Positions 1-5,697 of a stretch of 5,748 nt of DNA are shown here, piece by piece. Made by a program: the position numbers and the translations under genes. Below the pieces are notes generated by a model. The model was not told the DNA's origin, made no database searches, and saw only the letters and a program-made list of their open reading frames with translations. Source of the DNA: Lachnospiraceae bacterium UBA1778 (GTDB taxonomy: Bacteria; Bacillota; Clostridia; Lachnospirales; Lachnospiraceae); the NCBI GenBank assembly GCA_002315255.1, contig DCGM01000112.1, forward strand, positions 13,410 through 19,157. The letters are read 5' to 3'. The first letter of the stretch is position 1; every line of letters begins with the position of its first letter.

Positions 1-664
1 ACCCCTGTGTGATCGATCCGCCGATAAATCCGACGGTAACCTCTTCGCCATTCCGGGCTTTTTCGAGAAAAGTCCGGATTCGGTATCCGTTCCCTTTCGC
101 CATCAGCGACCGGGCAATCATTTTATCATAAGCCTCTCCGAAAAGCTTCGGCTGTTCTTCCGAAGGCGCCGGAGGGGCGTCATATCCATCGTTAATATAT
201 AATTTTACAGTAATTTCCGCAGCTTCTCCTGCCGGGAGAATAATGCGTATCAGTCCGGTAGGGCAATCATCCTCGCACCAATCCTCTTCGGAAAGCACGA
301 TCCGCTGTTCCATACCGTCCATGACGAGATGTCTCGTTAAAGTCACTCCGCCGATGATCTCGGCGATCGTCCCGTTCATCTGCAGAAAAAAATCCGCTTC
401 ATGACGGCGGTCTTCTCCTGTAATAGAGACGCCAATGGAGTGGACTAATTTTTTAAACGTACCGGCATGTTCCAGCATAGAGAGCATGTTCTCGTCATCT
501 AAGTTTCCGTTCACATTCGCGAAATGCCGGATCCGTCCGTTCAGAAAAAGGTTCTGAAGCCCTCTTCCGTCAGGCTGCGGGTTTCCAAATATTTTTTTAT
601 GAATAAAAAGTGCAATAAAAGGTCTGTTTTTATCAGGGTCCTTCGGTGCGTGTACCGGTTTCAT
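1..664 (-). CDS. SGNH/GDSL-type hydrolase, N-terminal part (3' end outside window)
   Basis: Open frame of 221 codons from ATG at 664 to the left edge with no stop, so the C-terminal part is missing. The last visible residues, VGFIGGSITQG (211-221), match block I of SGNH/GDSL esterases, with Ser217 as the expected nucleophile. Blocks with the oxyanion Gly and Asn and the catalytic Asp/His would lie beyond the edge. The first ~205 residues form a non-catalytic N-terminal region; residues 90-160 look beta-rich, as in a jelly-roll-like accessory domain, but I cannot name it. No signal peptide is visible, so a cytoplasmic location is likely. The start is supported by AAGGAAGG just upstream. It follows the binding-protein gene after 147 bp on the same strand, probably in the same operon. 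Family members are often carbohydrate de-acylating esterases, so removal of acetyl or similar groups from the imported glycan is a reasonable inference. The substrate is unknown. Confidence 0.82.
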   Translation of the reverse strand, partial: MKPVHAPKDPDKNRPFIALFIHKKIFGNPQPDGRGLQNLFLNGRIRHFANVNGNLDDENMLSMLEHAGTFKKLVHSIGVSITGEDRRHEADFFLQMNGTIAEIIGGVTLTRHLVMDGMEQRIVLSEEDWCEDDCPTGLIRIILPAGEAAEITVKLYINDGYDAPPAPSEEQPKLFGEAYDKMIARSLMAKGNGYRIRTFLEKARNGEEVTVGFIGGSITQG

Positions 665-668
665 AAGG

Positions 669-676
669 CCTTCCTT
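669..676 (-). promoter_or_regulatory. Ribosome binding site of the SGNH hydrolase
   Basis: Reading leftward, AAGGAAGG lies 4 bases before the ATG at 664; the AAGGA core is 7 bases away. It supports this start for a gene that has no stop codon in the window. The following AAGGCCTT (665-672) is a perfect 8-bp palindrome overlapping the site, which could be chance. Confidence 0.6.
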
Positions 677-756
677 ACTACATTTGTCGAGCTTTTCAGT
701 CCTGTTTCTGTCTTTTGATACTGCTTAACTTTGTTCTATTAACTTTTTTATTACAG

Positions 757-788
757 AATGGCTGCCATTCCGAAGAATGGCAGCCATT
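757..788 (-). other. Perfect 14-bp stem-loop with UUCG tetraloop, after the binding-protein gene
   Basis: Arms 757-770 and 775-788 pair perfectly over 14 bp, leaving a 4-base loop (771-774). In the leftward transcript the loop reads C(UUCG)G, an exceptionally stable tetraloop. The RNA after the stem is CUGUAAUAAAAAAG, with no U-tract, and the plus strand lacks one too. It is therefore not a canonical intrinsic terminator. Each arm is itself nearly palindromic (AATGGC, one base, GCCATT). It begins 23 bases after the binding-protein stop. The likely role is a barrier to 3' exonucleases or partial attenuation, keeping the binding-protein mRNA abundant relative to the downstream SGNH gene. Confidence 0.7.
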
Positions 789-802
789 GACTATTCAGTC
801 AA
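787..802 (-). other. Small stem-loop just after the binding-protein stop
   Basis: TTGACT (787-792) pairs with AGTCAA (797-802) around a 4-base loop. It lies 9 bases after the binding-protein stop codon and shares two bases (787-788) with the large hairpin, so the two compete at the junction or stack. It is a weak structure alone and could be chance. Confidence 0.35.
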
Positions 803-811
803 AGGGAATAA

Positions 812-2515
812 TTACTGAAGAGAATCTCCAGAGTAAACTGCTTCCCAAGCAACGGTACGCTCGTCAATGATGTCCTGGCCACCCTGTGCAAGGTAAGAAG
901 CCATGTACTGATCCCAAGTCTTATCGAAATCAGCAACTGCGCAGACAACTGACTTATCGAAACCTTCGTCACGAGCAGTCTTAAGGACTTCGCCCATGCC
1001 GTTCTCGGACTCGATGGTAGCAACCTTAACGTTCTTAGCCGGGATGGTATCGGTCTTTGCGATAGCATCAGCTGCAGCAACAAGTGCCGGATCGTTGTTC
1101 GGATAGCTGTAAGCGGTAGACAGAGCAGTGATGTTAGCATCGCCAAGGTTCAGACCGTTGCAGGTCATCGTTAAGTCGATGTTCTGTCCAGAGTTCTGTG
1201 CCCACTCGGTTCCAAGTGCAGAGATGATCTTATAAGAACCATCATCGCCCTTGATGTGGTTGACGCCTTCTTCACCAGTCTGGAGGTAAAGAATGTTAGA
1301 AGCGGTAGAGATCCAGTCAAGGTACAGAAGAGAAGCGATCGGCTCTTCGTTGGTGTACGGTAAGAATGCCTTTCTGTCGCCAGCGCCAGAGTCAACGAAC
1401 TTCTGATGCGTTCCATTAGCATCTTCGAACGGATCACACGGAACGAACTTAGCGTTCTCGCCAACGTTGATCGTTAACTGATAGTTGATGGAATCTTCGC
1501 CATTACGGAAGACATAATCCCAGTTGTGGGTAAGAGCGCCGACATAGCCAGCCTTCATCATGTCATCTTCGGTGGTGTCGCCTGGTCCATACAGAGCGAA
1601 GTCATCCCAAAGGAGACCCATGTTGTACCACTTGTTAAGTAAGCGGATAGCTTCCTTCGTGCCATTCTCGGTGTACTTTCTGTCATCGAAGCCATTGATG
1701 TAGAATTCCTTGTCGGTGATATCCGGATCAATGAAGGATTCGATAAGGGTTCCAGCTCTCCAGCCTACATCGTAGGAAACAGAATACGGAACCATCTTGT
1801 CTGCGTTCTCGCCAAGAAGCGTAGCTGCGTTGTCTCTGAAAGCGACAAGGCAAGCTTCGAATTCAGCCTTCGTGGTCGGAACGTCAAGCTTTAAAGCATC
1901 AAGCCAATCCTGACGGATGAAGGTGACGATACGGTTAGAGTTAGCGCGGCGGCCTTCAAGTGCATAAAGGGAGCCATCGGTAACGCTCTTGTCCCAGTAG
2001 ATGTTGCTTTCCTTAAGCCAGCTCCAAAGGTTCGGGAACATTTCCTTATCTTCTACGAGCTCAGCAAGGTCGATAACGCCGTCCTGGCTAGCATACTGAA
2101 GAATCGTCGGATAAGAATAGGTGTAGCAGATATCCGGAGCGTCGCCAGCTGCAAGGAGGTTGTTGATTTCATCGGTCTCAGTCCAACGCGGAACAGCAAC
2201 GAATTCAACCTTGATGTTATGGTCGCGAAGAACGCCTGCCTTAATCCAATCGGTGAACTTGTTGTCGTTTGCCGGGGTACCATTATCAACGTTACGGTCA
2301 AAGACTTCTACCGTGATTTCACGGGTTTCTTTGAAATAATACATTCCGTTGATGTAGCTGCCTTCTGCATCGTCCTCAGTCTGTGCTTCGGTCGGTGCAT
2401 CGGTTGCCTTGTCGGTCGCCTTGTCAGTCGGCTTGTCGGTCGGGTTGACCGGGTTGCAAGCTGCAAGAGAGATGACCATGAGTGCTGCTAAAAGCATTGC
2501 CAAAAATCTTCTCAT
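812..2515 (-). CDS. Sugar ABC transporter solute-binding lipoprotein (LplA/LipO-like)
   Basis: 567 residues, the usual size for the large LplA/LipO-like group of family 1 extracellular solute-binding proteins. The N-terminus MRRF is followed by a hydrophobic stretch and the lipobox LAAC, with Cys20 as the lipidation site, so the mature protein is anchored on the outer face of the membrane. Residues 26-49 form a Thr/Asp/Lys/Glu-rich flexible linker with TDK(P/A) repeats. The binding fold follows: LLAAGDAPDI (120-129) and RQDWLDALKLDVPTTKAEF (201-219) are typical family motifs. It is the third gene of the operon, after both permeases, 45 bp downstream of permease 2. It should capture an oligosaccharide and deliver it to the permease pair; the substrate cannot be read from the sequence. 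Its codons lean to AAG, AAC and TTC, consistent with high expression. An LplA-type importer is the best call; the sugar is unknown. Confidence 0.93.
   Translation of the reverse strand: MRRFLAMLLAALMVISLAACNPVNPTDKPTDKATDKATDAPTEAQTEDDAEGSYINGMYYFKETREITVEVFDRNVDNGTPANDNKFTDWIKAGVLRDHNIKVEFVAVPRWTETDEINNLLAAGDAPDICYTYSYPTILQYASQDGVIDLAELVEDKEMFPNLWSWLKESNIYWDKSVTDGSLYALEGRRANSNRIVTFIRQDWLDALKLDVPTTKAEFEACLVAFRDNAATLLGENADKMVPYSVSYDVGWRAGTLIESFIDPDITDKEFYINGFDDRKYTENGTKEAIRLLNKWYNMGLLWDDFALYGPGDTTEDDMMKAGYVGALTHNWDYVFRNGEDSINYQLTINVGENAKFVPCDPFEDANGTHQKFVDSGAGDRKAFLPYTNEEPIASLLYLDWISTASNILYLQTGEEGVNHIKGDDGSYKIISALGTEWAQNSGQNIDLTMTCNGLNLGDANITALSTAYSYPNNDPALVAAADAIAKTDTIPAKNVKVATIESENGMGEVLKTARDEGFDKSVVCAVADFDKTWDQYMASYLAQGGQDIIDERTVAWEAVYSGDSLQ
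2396..2440 (-). repeat. 12-bp tandem repeats encoding a TDK(P/A) linker
   Basis: Residues 26-37 of the binding protein are three tandem four-residue units, TDKP, TDKA and TDKA, continuing into the degenerate TDAP and TEAQ. At DNA level the units are 12 bp, with core ACCGACAAG and a few silent changes. They form the flexible tether between the lipid anchor and the binding domain. Such arrays can change length by slippage without a frameshift. Confidence 0.7.
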
Positions 2516-2540
2516 TTTTCTTTCTTTCCTTTCTTTTTTT
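2516..2540 (-). promoter_or_regulatory. Purine-only leader and ribosome binding site of the binding protein
   Basis: In the leftward mRNA the 25 bases before the ATG at 2515 are all A or G, with GAAA recurring. The Shine-Dalgarno core is AAAGGAAAG, with GGA 11 bases from the start, longer than usual and weaker than the AAAGGAGGT of permease 2. The pure purine run cannot fold on itself, which should keep the start accessible and may compensate for the spacing. Confidence 0.6.
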
Positions 2541-2542
2541 AT

Positions 2543-2566
2543 GAATAACCGCTTTGCGGTTTATTC
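2543..2566 (-). other. Stem-loop enclosing the stop codon of permease 2
   Basis: Bases 2543-2552 pair with 2556-2566 (10 bp, one bulged T at 2562, three-base loop). The TAA stop of permease 2 (2561-2563) lies inside the stem. On the minus strand the hairpin is followed by AUAAAAAAAG rather than U's, so it is not an intrinsic terminator. It sits immediately 5' of the purine-rich leader of the binding-protein gene. It may be a processing or protection element separating the permease part from the binding-protein part of the transcript. Confidence 0.55.
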
Positions 2567-3484
2567 CTTAACGGCACCCATGGTTGCGCCATGGATGAAA
2601 TATCTCTGGAGCCACGGATAAATGCAAAGGATCGGAATCGTAGAGAACATAACGGTTGCCGCTCTTAAGCCAATGCCGAGACCCGGAGTGGTGAAGCCTT
2701 CCTGCGTCGCGATATCTAAGCTGTTGATGTTATTCAGGATGTAATAAATCAAAAGCTGTAACGGATAGTAGTCCTGCGTTTTAACATACATTAAAGCATC
2801 AGAATAACCATTCCAACGGCCGACTGCATAGAACAGGGCCAGCGTCGCATAAACAGGTTTCGATAACGGAACATAAATCGTGACGAGAATTCGGAAGAAG
2901 CTCGCGCCATCGATTTCTGCAGCTTCGCGGAGTGAATCCGGAATACCGTAGAAGAAGTTCCGGAGAATGATCATATTAAATACCGATAAGCAGTACGGAA
3001 GCATCAGTACCAGCGGGGTATCCAGAAGTCCGAGATCCTTCATTAACAGGTAGTTCGGAATCGTACCTGCACTGAAGAACATCGTGATCGTAATAAGCAG
3101 GTTGATCACACCACGGCCCTTCAGCTTCGGGAACAGAAGCGGATATGCGCAAAGCGTCGTCATCACGAGCGACAGGACGCAGGAAAGAACCGTAATAATC
3201 GTGGTAAAACCGAATGACTTTATATACTTCGGATCCTTGAACACATATGCGTAGGAATCTAATGTAAAATCTTTCGGAAGCAGGAAAACCTTATGCTGAA
3301 TCAGCATGGAAGAACCTGACAGGGATTTTGCCAAAAGGTGAAGCATCGGGGTAAGGCAGATGACGATGACGATAAGGCAGATGATCGTACAAATGATGTC
3401 GCCGCCATTGATGCCGTTTAATTTGCCGAAGCCACGGACCGGTTTCCTGATGTTATCTTCATATTCGGAAGTTTTTTTCTTCAT
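2561..3484 (-). CDS. Carbohydrate ABC transporter permease, LplC/YtcP-like (MalG-type subunit)
   Basis: 307 residues, the normal length for this family. A charged N-terminus is followed by about six membrane segments near residues 29-52, 91-116, 126-147, 156-176, 208-225 and 270-290. The EAA loop that contacts the ATPase is intact: REAAEIDGASFFRI (186-199), with Gly193 and the proline at 206. The C-terminal QRYFIHGATMGAVKE closely resembles the conserved QKYFVKGVMIGAIKG-type tail of LplC/YtcP proteins. It forms the inner-membrane pore with the permease encoded 13 bp upstream. The start has an excellent ribosome site, AAAGGAGGT, 6 bases before the ATG, so translation is probably tightly linked to the upstream gene. 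The sugar carried is not deducible. Confidence 0.95.
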   Translation of the reverse strand: MKKKTSEYEDNIRKPVRGFGKLNGINGGDIICTIICLIVIVICLTPMLHLLAKSLSGSSMLIQHKVFLLPKDFTLDSYAYVFKDPKYIKSFGFTTIITVLSCVLSLVMTTLCAYPLLFPKLKGRGVINLLITITMFFSAGTIPNYLLMKDLGLLDTPLVLMLPYCLSVFNMIILRNFFYGIPDSLREAAEIDGASFFRILVTIYVPLSKPVYATLALFYAVGRWNGYSDALMYVKTQDYYPLQLLIYYILNNINSLDIATQEGFTTPGLGIGLRAATVMFSTIPILCIYPWLQRYFIHGATMGAVKE

Positions 3485-3490
3485 CTCGAG

Positions 3491-3499
3491 ACCTCCTTT
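3491..3499 (-). promoter_or_regulatory. Ribosome binding site of permease 2, overlapping the stop of permease 1
   Basis: AAAGGAGGT is a near-perfect Shine-Dalgarno sequence. Its first two bases overlap the TAA stop of permease 1 (3498-3500), so the ribosome ending on permease 1 sits on the start site of permease 2. This supports translational coupling and near-equal production of the two pore subunits. Confidence 0.8.
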
Positions 3500-4448
3500 A
3501 GAAAATGCCGCGCTCGCCGAGTTTTCTCGACAGCCAGTTGGAACCTAACAGGAAGAACAGGCAGATAACAGACTGGAACAGACCGACAGCCGTCGTAAGT
3601 TCGAGCTGCAAGCTCTTGATACCAGCTTTATATACATACGTGGAAAGAACTTCAGCCACATCCAGGACCAGGTTGTTCTGGAATGCGAACGGTCTGTCAA
3701 ATCCGGATCCTAAAATATTTCCAAGGTTCATGATCAGAAGAACTACAATCGTAGACCGGATGCCCGGAAGAGTGACATGCCAGATACGCTGTAAGCGTCC
3801 TGCGCCGTCGACCATGGCTGCTTCGTAAAGTTCCGGATTGATTCCGGCGATAGCCGCCAGATAGATGATGGAGCCCCAACCGAAGTTCTGCCAGACGCCG
3901 ATCGCGATATAGGAGACTATCCAATGGGTCGGATCACTGAAGAACGGAATCTTCGTTCCGAGGACCTGGTTGATCATACCGTCATTGTCTGCAAAGAGTG
4001 CAAGTGAAACGCTGTAGATGATGACCCATGAAAGGAAATGCGGCATGTAAGCGATCGTCTGCGTCACTTTCTTCAGTCTGGAGAAACGAAGCTCGTTTAA
4101 GATGATCGCGAAGATGATCGGAGCCGGGAAGCCGAAGGTCAGGTCGAGCAGGTTTAAAACAACCGTGTTACGGACTGACAGCCAGAATTTCGGGTTCTTG
4201 AACGCTTTAATAAACCATTCAAAACCGTCATTCTTTGCTAACGGCATTTCCCATACAGTAATGCCCAGTTTGTACTTTTTGAAAGCGATCTGGATATATT
4301 CCATCGGAACATACTTAAAGACAACAAAGTATACTACCGGAAGCAACAACAGAAGATACAGCTGCCAGTAACGCCGGATGTAAGCGCCGAATGAGCCCTT
4401 TCTCTTTGTGGCAACGATTCCAGTAGCCATCATTTTCTTTTTGCCCAT
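3498..4448 (-). CDS. Carbohydrate ABC transporter permease, LplB/YteP-like (MalF-type subunit)
   Basis: 316 residues, typical for LplB-like permeases. A basic N-terminus is followed by YWQLYLLLLLPVVYFVVFKY, the characteristic first membrane segment, then about five more near residues 93-118, 131-152, 177-203, 231-250 and 284-304. The EAA motif is intact: YEAAMVDGAGRLQRIWHVTLP (208-228), with Gly215 and the terminal LP. It pairs with the LplC-like permease to make the channel. The first ATG is preferred over Met6/Met7 because AAAGGGGAG lies 4 bases before it. It is the first gene of the operon, about 50 bases downstream of a candidate promoter. No ATP-binding subunit is encoded in the window, which is common for this group where a shared MsmK/UgpC-type ATPase serves several importers. 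Confidence 0.95.
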   Translation of the reverse strand: MGKKKMMATGIVATKRKGSFGAYIRRYWQLYLLLLLPVVYFVVFKYVPMEYIQIAFKKYKLGITVWEMPLAKNDGFEWFIKAFKNPKFWLSVRNTVVLNLLDLTFGFPAPIIFAIILNELRFSRLKKVTQTIAYMPHFLSWVIIYSVSLALFADNDGMINQVLGTKIPFFSDPTHWIVSYIAIGVWQNFGWGSIIYLAAIAGINPELYEAAMVDGAGRLQRIWHVTLPGIRSTIVVLLIMNLGNILGSGFDRPFAFQNNLVLDVAEVLSTYVYKAGIKSLQLELTTAVGLFQSVICLFFLLGSNWLSRKLGERGIF

Positions 4449-4504
4449 TTGTCTCCCCTTTCACAGATACTCCAAAAGAAGCACCTTTACTTGCTGTAAC
4501 ACAT

Positions 4505-4533
4505 AGTATATAATCGAAATGAAAATCTCACCT
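4505..4533 (-). promoter_or_regulatory. Candidate promoter of the importer operon (weak -35)
   Basis: On the minus strand TATACT (4505-4510) matches the -10 consensus at 5 of 6 positions. The hexamer 17 bp upstream, AGGTGA (4528-4533), is a poor -35. A better hexamer, TTGATA, is 22 bp from the -10, too far for normal spacing. A start site would fall near 4498, giving a leader of about 50 bases before permease 1. A good -10 with a poor -35 is typical of an activator-dependent promoter, consistent with the adjacent AraC gene. Confidence 0.5.
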
Positions 4534-4535
4534 AT

Positions 4536-4571
4536 CAATTATTGCTATTCTTGTTTACAATTGTTGCTATT
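4536..4571. promoter_or_regulatory. Candidate AraC-family operator: two 14-bp direct repeats
   Basis: CAATTATTGCTATT (4536-4549) and CAATTGTTGCTATT (4558-4571) are identical at 13 of 14 positions and start 22 bp apart, about two helical turns. Relative to the predicted operon start near 4498 they cover about -38 to -73, with the proximal copy just upstream of the -35. AraC-type monomers carry two helix-turn-helix units, and dimers commonly bind direct half-sites about 21 bp apart in this position. The neighbouring AraC-family protein is the natural candidate ligand. Confidence 0.6.
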
Positions 4572-4593
4572 TGGTAAAATTTTGTCTGGGCGT

Positions 4594-4622
4594 TTGATTT
4601 TTTTTGTACAATCTGCTATATT
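4594..4622 (+). promoter_or_regulatory. Candidate promoter of the AraC-family regulator, extended -10
   Basis: TTGATT (4594-4599, 4 of 6 matches) and TATATT (4617-4622, 5 of 6) are separated by exactly 17 bp. TG at 4614-4615 followed by C gives an extended -10, TGCTATATT. The start would be near 4629, leaving a leader of about 114 bases. The -10 region also contains TGCTAT, part of the operator repeat, so regulator binding here could give autorepression. Confidence 0.5.
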
Positions 4623-4638
4623 ATTTTAGGAAATACTT

Positions 4639-4704
4639 ATGATAAACGATGAAAATCCGTTTTTTGTTTGTCTATTTTGTCATTTTTCCTATTTGCCCGA
4701 ATGA
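4639..4704 (+). CDS. Possible 21-codon leader ORF upstream of the regulator
   Basis: ATG at 4639 opens a frame of 21 codons ending in TGA at 4702-4704, MINDENPFFVCLFCHFSYLPE. AGGAAA (4628-4633) is well placed, with AGGA 7 bases before the start. The peptide is hydrophobic in the middle with two cysteines and matches nothing I know. If transcription starts near 4629 the Shine-Dalgarno sequence would be at the very 5' end of the RNA, which weakens the case. It could be a leader peptide affecting regulator expression, or chance. Confidence 0.2.
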   Translation: MINDENPFFVCLFCHFSYLPE

Positions 4705-4705
4705 G

Positions 4706-4719
4706 CAATTGTTGACAAT
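4706..4719. promoter_or_regulatory. Partial third operator-like repeat near the regulator start
   Basis: CAATTGTTG (4706-4714) repeats the first nine bases of the distal operator copy exactly and continues into ACAAT. The segment 4708-4719 is an inverted repeat, ATTGT-TG-ACAAT. It lies 24-37 bases before the regulator's ATG, inside its predicted leader, where binding could block transcription or translation start. AT-rich context makes chance similarity possible. Confidence 0.3.
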
Positions 4720-4742
4720 GGAAAACAGGACTTGGAGGCATT

Positions 4743-5675
4743 ATGAACGAACTCTTCCAGATTGATGACGAAGAACTTCGGCAATATATGGTCATGCAGC
4801 CGGACACCAGTTTCCCCCGAAACGTGGACGGCACCTTTGAAACGGTCAGTTATACTTCAGGCGGTTTCCTCTTCTGGATCAACGATGCGACGCGCGGCTA
4901 TGCGACGCATTGGCACCCGGCAGTCGAAATCATTACCGTTTTGGAAGGCGACTATTCTGTCGAGGCTGAGGGAGTTACCTATGAAATGAATGCGGGAGAC
5001 ATCCTGCTGATTCCGAGCGGCACGCTCCATGTGCTCAATGCGCCCAAAGGCGGGAAGCGCCTCATCTACCTGACCGAGCTTTCCCGCTTTTCCGGGCTTG
5101 AGGGCTATAACTACTTGAATGCTCTCTTTTCCCATCCGATCCTGCTTTCGGATCGGGAGTCGCCGGAAATTATTCTGGAGAGCCGGAAATACATCATTGC
5201 AATGCTCCGCGAATATTATTCGTCGAACCTCTTCCGCGAAATGGCCGTTTCATCCGAAATGCTGCATTTCCTAGTCGGCTTCTTACGGTTCCTGGCCTGC
5301 CGGAATTCCGACGACCTGTCTGAAAACAACCGTGCCAAGCAGGATAACCTTCATAAACATATTATACCTGTTTTAGACTATATTGACAAAAACTATTCGG
5401 AAGACATCACGCTTGAAAAGGCTTCCGAAATCGCACGGTTCTCCAAGTACCATTTCTCCCGGATTTTTAAGGATGCGACCGGCTGCCATTTCAGTGAATA
5501 CCTCTGCATCCACCGCACAAAGATCGCCGCAGACCTTTTAGCGAAGTCTTCGCTCCCGGTCACCGATATCGCGCTCCGTTCCGGCTTCTCGAGCCTTTCG
5601 ACCTTCAACCGGATCTTTAAAAAGCAGAAAGGCTGCACGCCATCACGTTACCGGCAGATGTTTAATGTGAACTGA
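4743..5675 (+). CDS. AraC-family transcriptional regulator with N-terminal cupin domain
   Basis: 310 residues, typical for the class. The N-terminal part (about 35-110) is a cupin with an almost complete metal-site pattern: His56, His58 and Glu62 in THWHPAVEI, then GDILLIPSGTLHVLNA (85-100) supplying His96. A helical linker follows (about 145-205). The C-terminal DNA-binding domain has two helix-turn-helix units: ITLEKASEIARFSKYHFSR (222-240) and LPVTDIALRSGFSSLSTFNR (271-290), ending in the usual TPSRYR box. GGAGG is 4 bases before the ATG; no other in-frame start has a comparable site. It is divergent from the importer operon and is therefore probably its sugar-responsive activator, with the cupin as effector or dimerisation module. 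The effector is unknown. Confidence 0.95.
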   Translation: MNELFQIDDEELRQYMVMQPDTSFPRNVDGTFETVSYTSGGFLFWINDATRGYATHWHPAVEIITVLEGDYSVEAEGVTYEMNAGDILLIPSGTLHVLNAPKGGKRLIYLTELSRFSGLEGYNYLNALFSHPILLSDRESPEIILESRKYIIAMLREYYSSNLFREMAVSSEMLHFLVGFLRFLACRNSDDLSENNRAKQDNLHKHIIPVLDYIDKNYSEDITLEKASEIARFSKYHFSRIFKDATGCHFSEYLCIHRTKIAADLLAKSSLPVTDIALRSGFSSLSTFNRIFKKQKGCTPSRYRQMFNVN

Positions 5676-5697
5676 TGCTTATATCAGGAAAGGGCCT

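Larger units (their letters stand above)
665..811 (-). other. Intergenic spacer between binding-protein gene and SGNH gene
   Basis: This 147-bp gap is the longest within the operon. Its right part holds two adjacent hairpins (757-802) directly after the binding-protein stop. Its left part (677-756) is A-rich on the minus strand. I see no clear -35/-10 pair in the left part, so read-through from the operon is the simplest source of SGNH transcription, though a weak promoter cannot be excluded. Confidence 0.5.
4449..4742. promoter_or_regulatory. Divergent control region between importer operon and AraC gene
   Basis: This 294-bp AT-rich stretch holds no long gene. From left to right it contains the ribosome site of permease 1 (AAAGGGGAG, 4453-4461), a candidate leftward promoter, two 14-bp direct repeats, a T-rich run (4597-4606), a candidate rightward promoter, a possible short leader ORF, a partial third repeat, and the ribosome site of the regulator (GGAGG, 4734-4738). 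I looked for a cre-like catabolite-control site and saw no convincing one. Confidence 0.75.

Noticed and set aside
524..718. Plus-strand open frame of 64 codons
   Set aside because: It lies largely antisense to the SGNH hydrolase N-terminus, has no recognisable domain, and its composition fits a shadow frame.
757..788. Intrinsic terminator for the operon or for a plus-strand gene
   Set aside because: The stem is strong, but neither strand has a U-tract after it; the minus-strand sequence that follows is A-rich.
2219..2621. Two overlapping plus-strand frames of 90 and 70 codons
   Set aside because: Both are antisense to the binding-protein signal peptide and linker; the repetitive GRLVGRLV-like residues simply mirror the TDK repeat in another frame.
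3505..3828. Plus-strand frame of 107 codons
   Set aside because: Antisense to permease 1, whose family identity and EAA motif are clear; no ribosome site or motif supports it.
4487..4499. Inverted repeat TTAC-N5-GTAA near the predicted operon start
   Set aside because: Only four pairs in AT-rich DNA; expected by chance.
4584..4600. Catabolite-control (cre) site around the CG at 4591
   Set aside because: Flanking bases do not fit the TGNAANCG-type consensus on either strand.
4712..4717. Perfect -35 hexamer TTGACA upstream of the regulator
   Set aside because: A -10 at normal spacing would fall in the ribosome site (about 4735-4740, GAGGCA), with no TATAAT-like sequence; it is better explained as part of the inverted repeat at 4708-4719.
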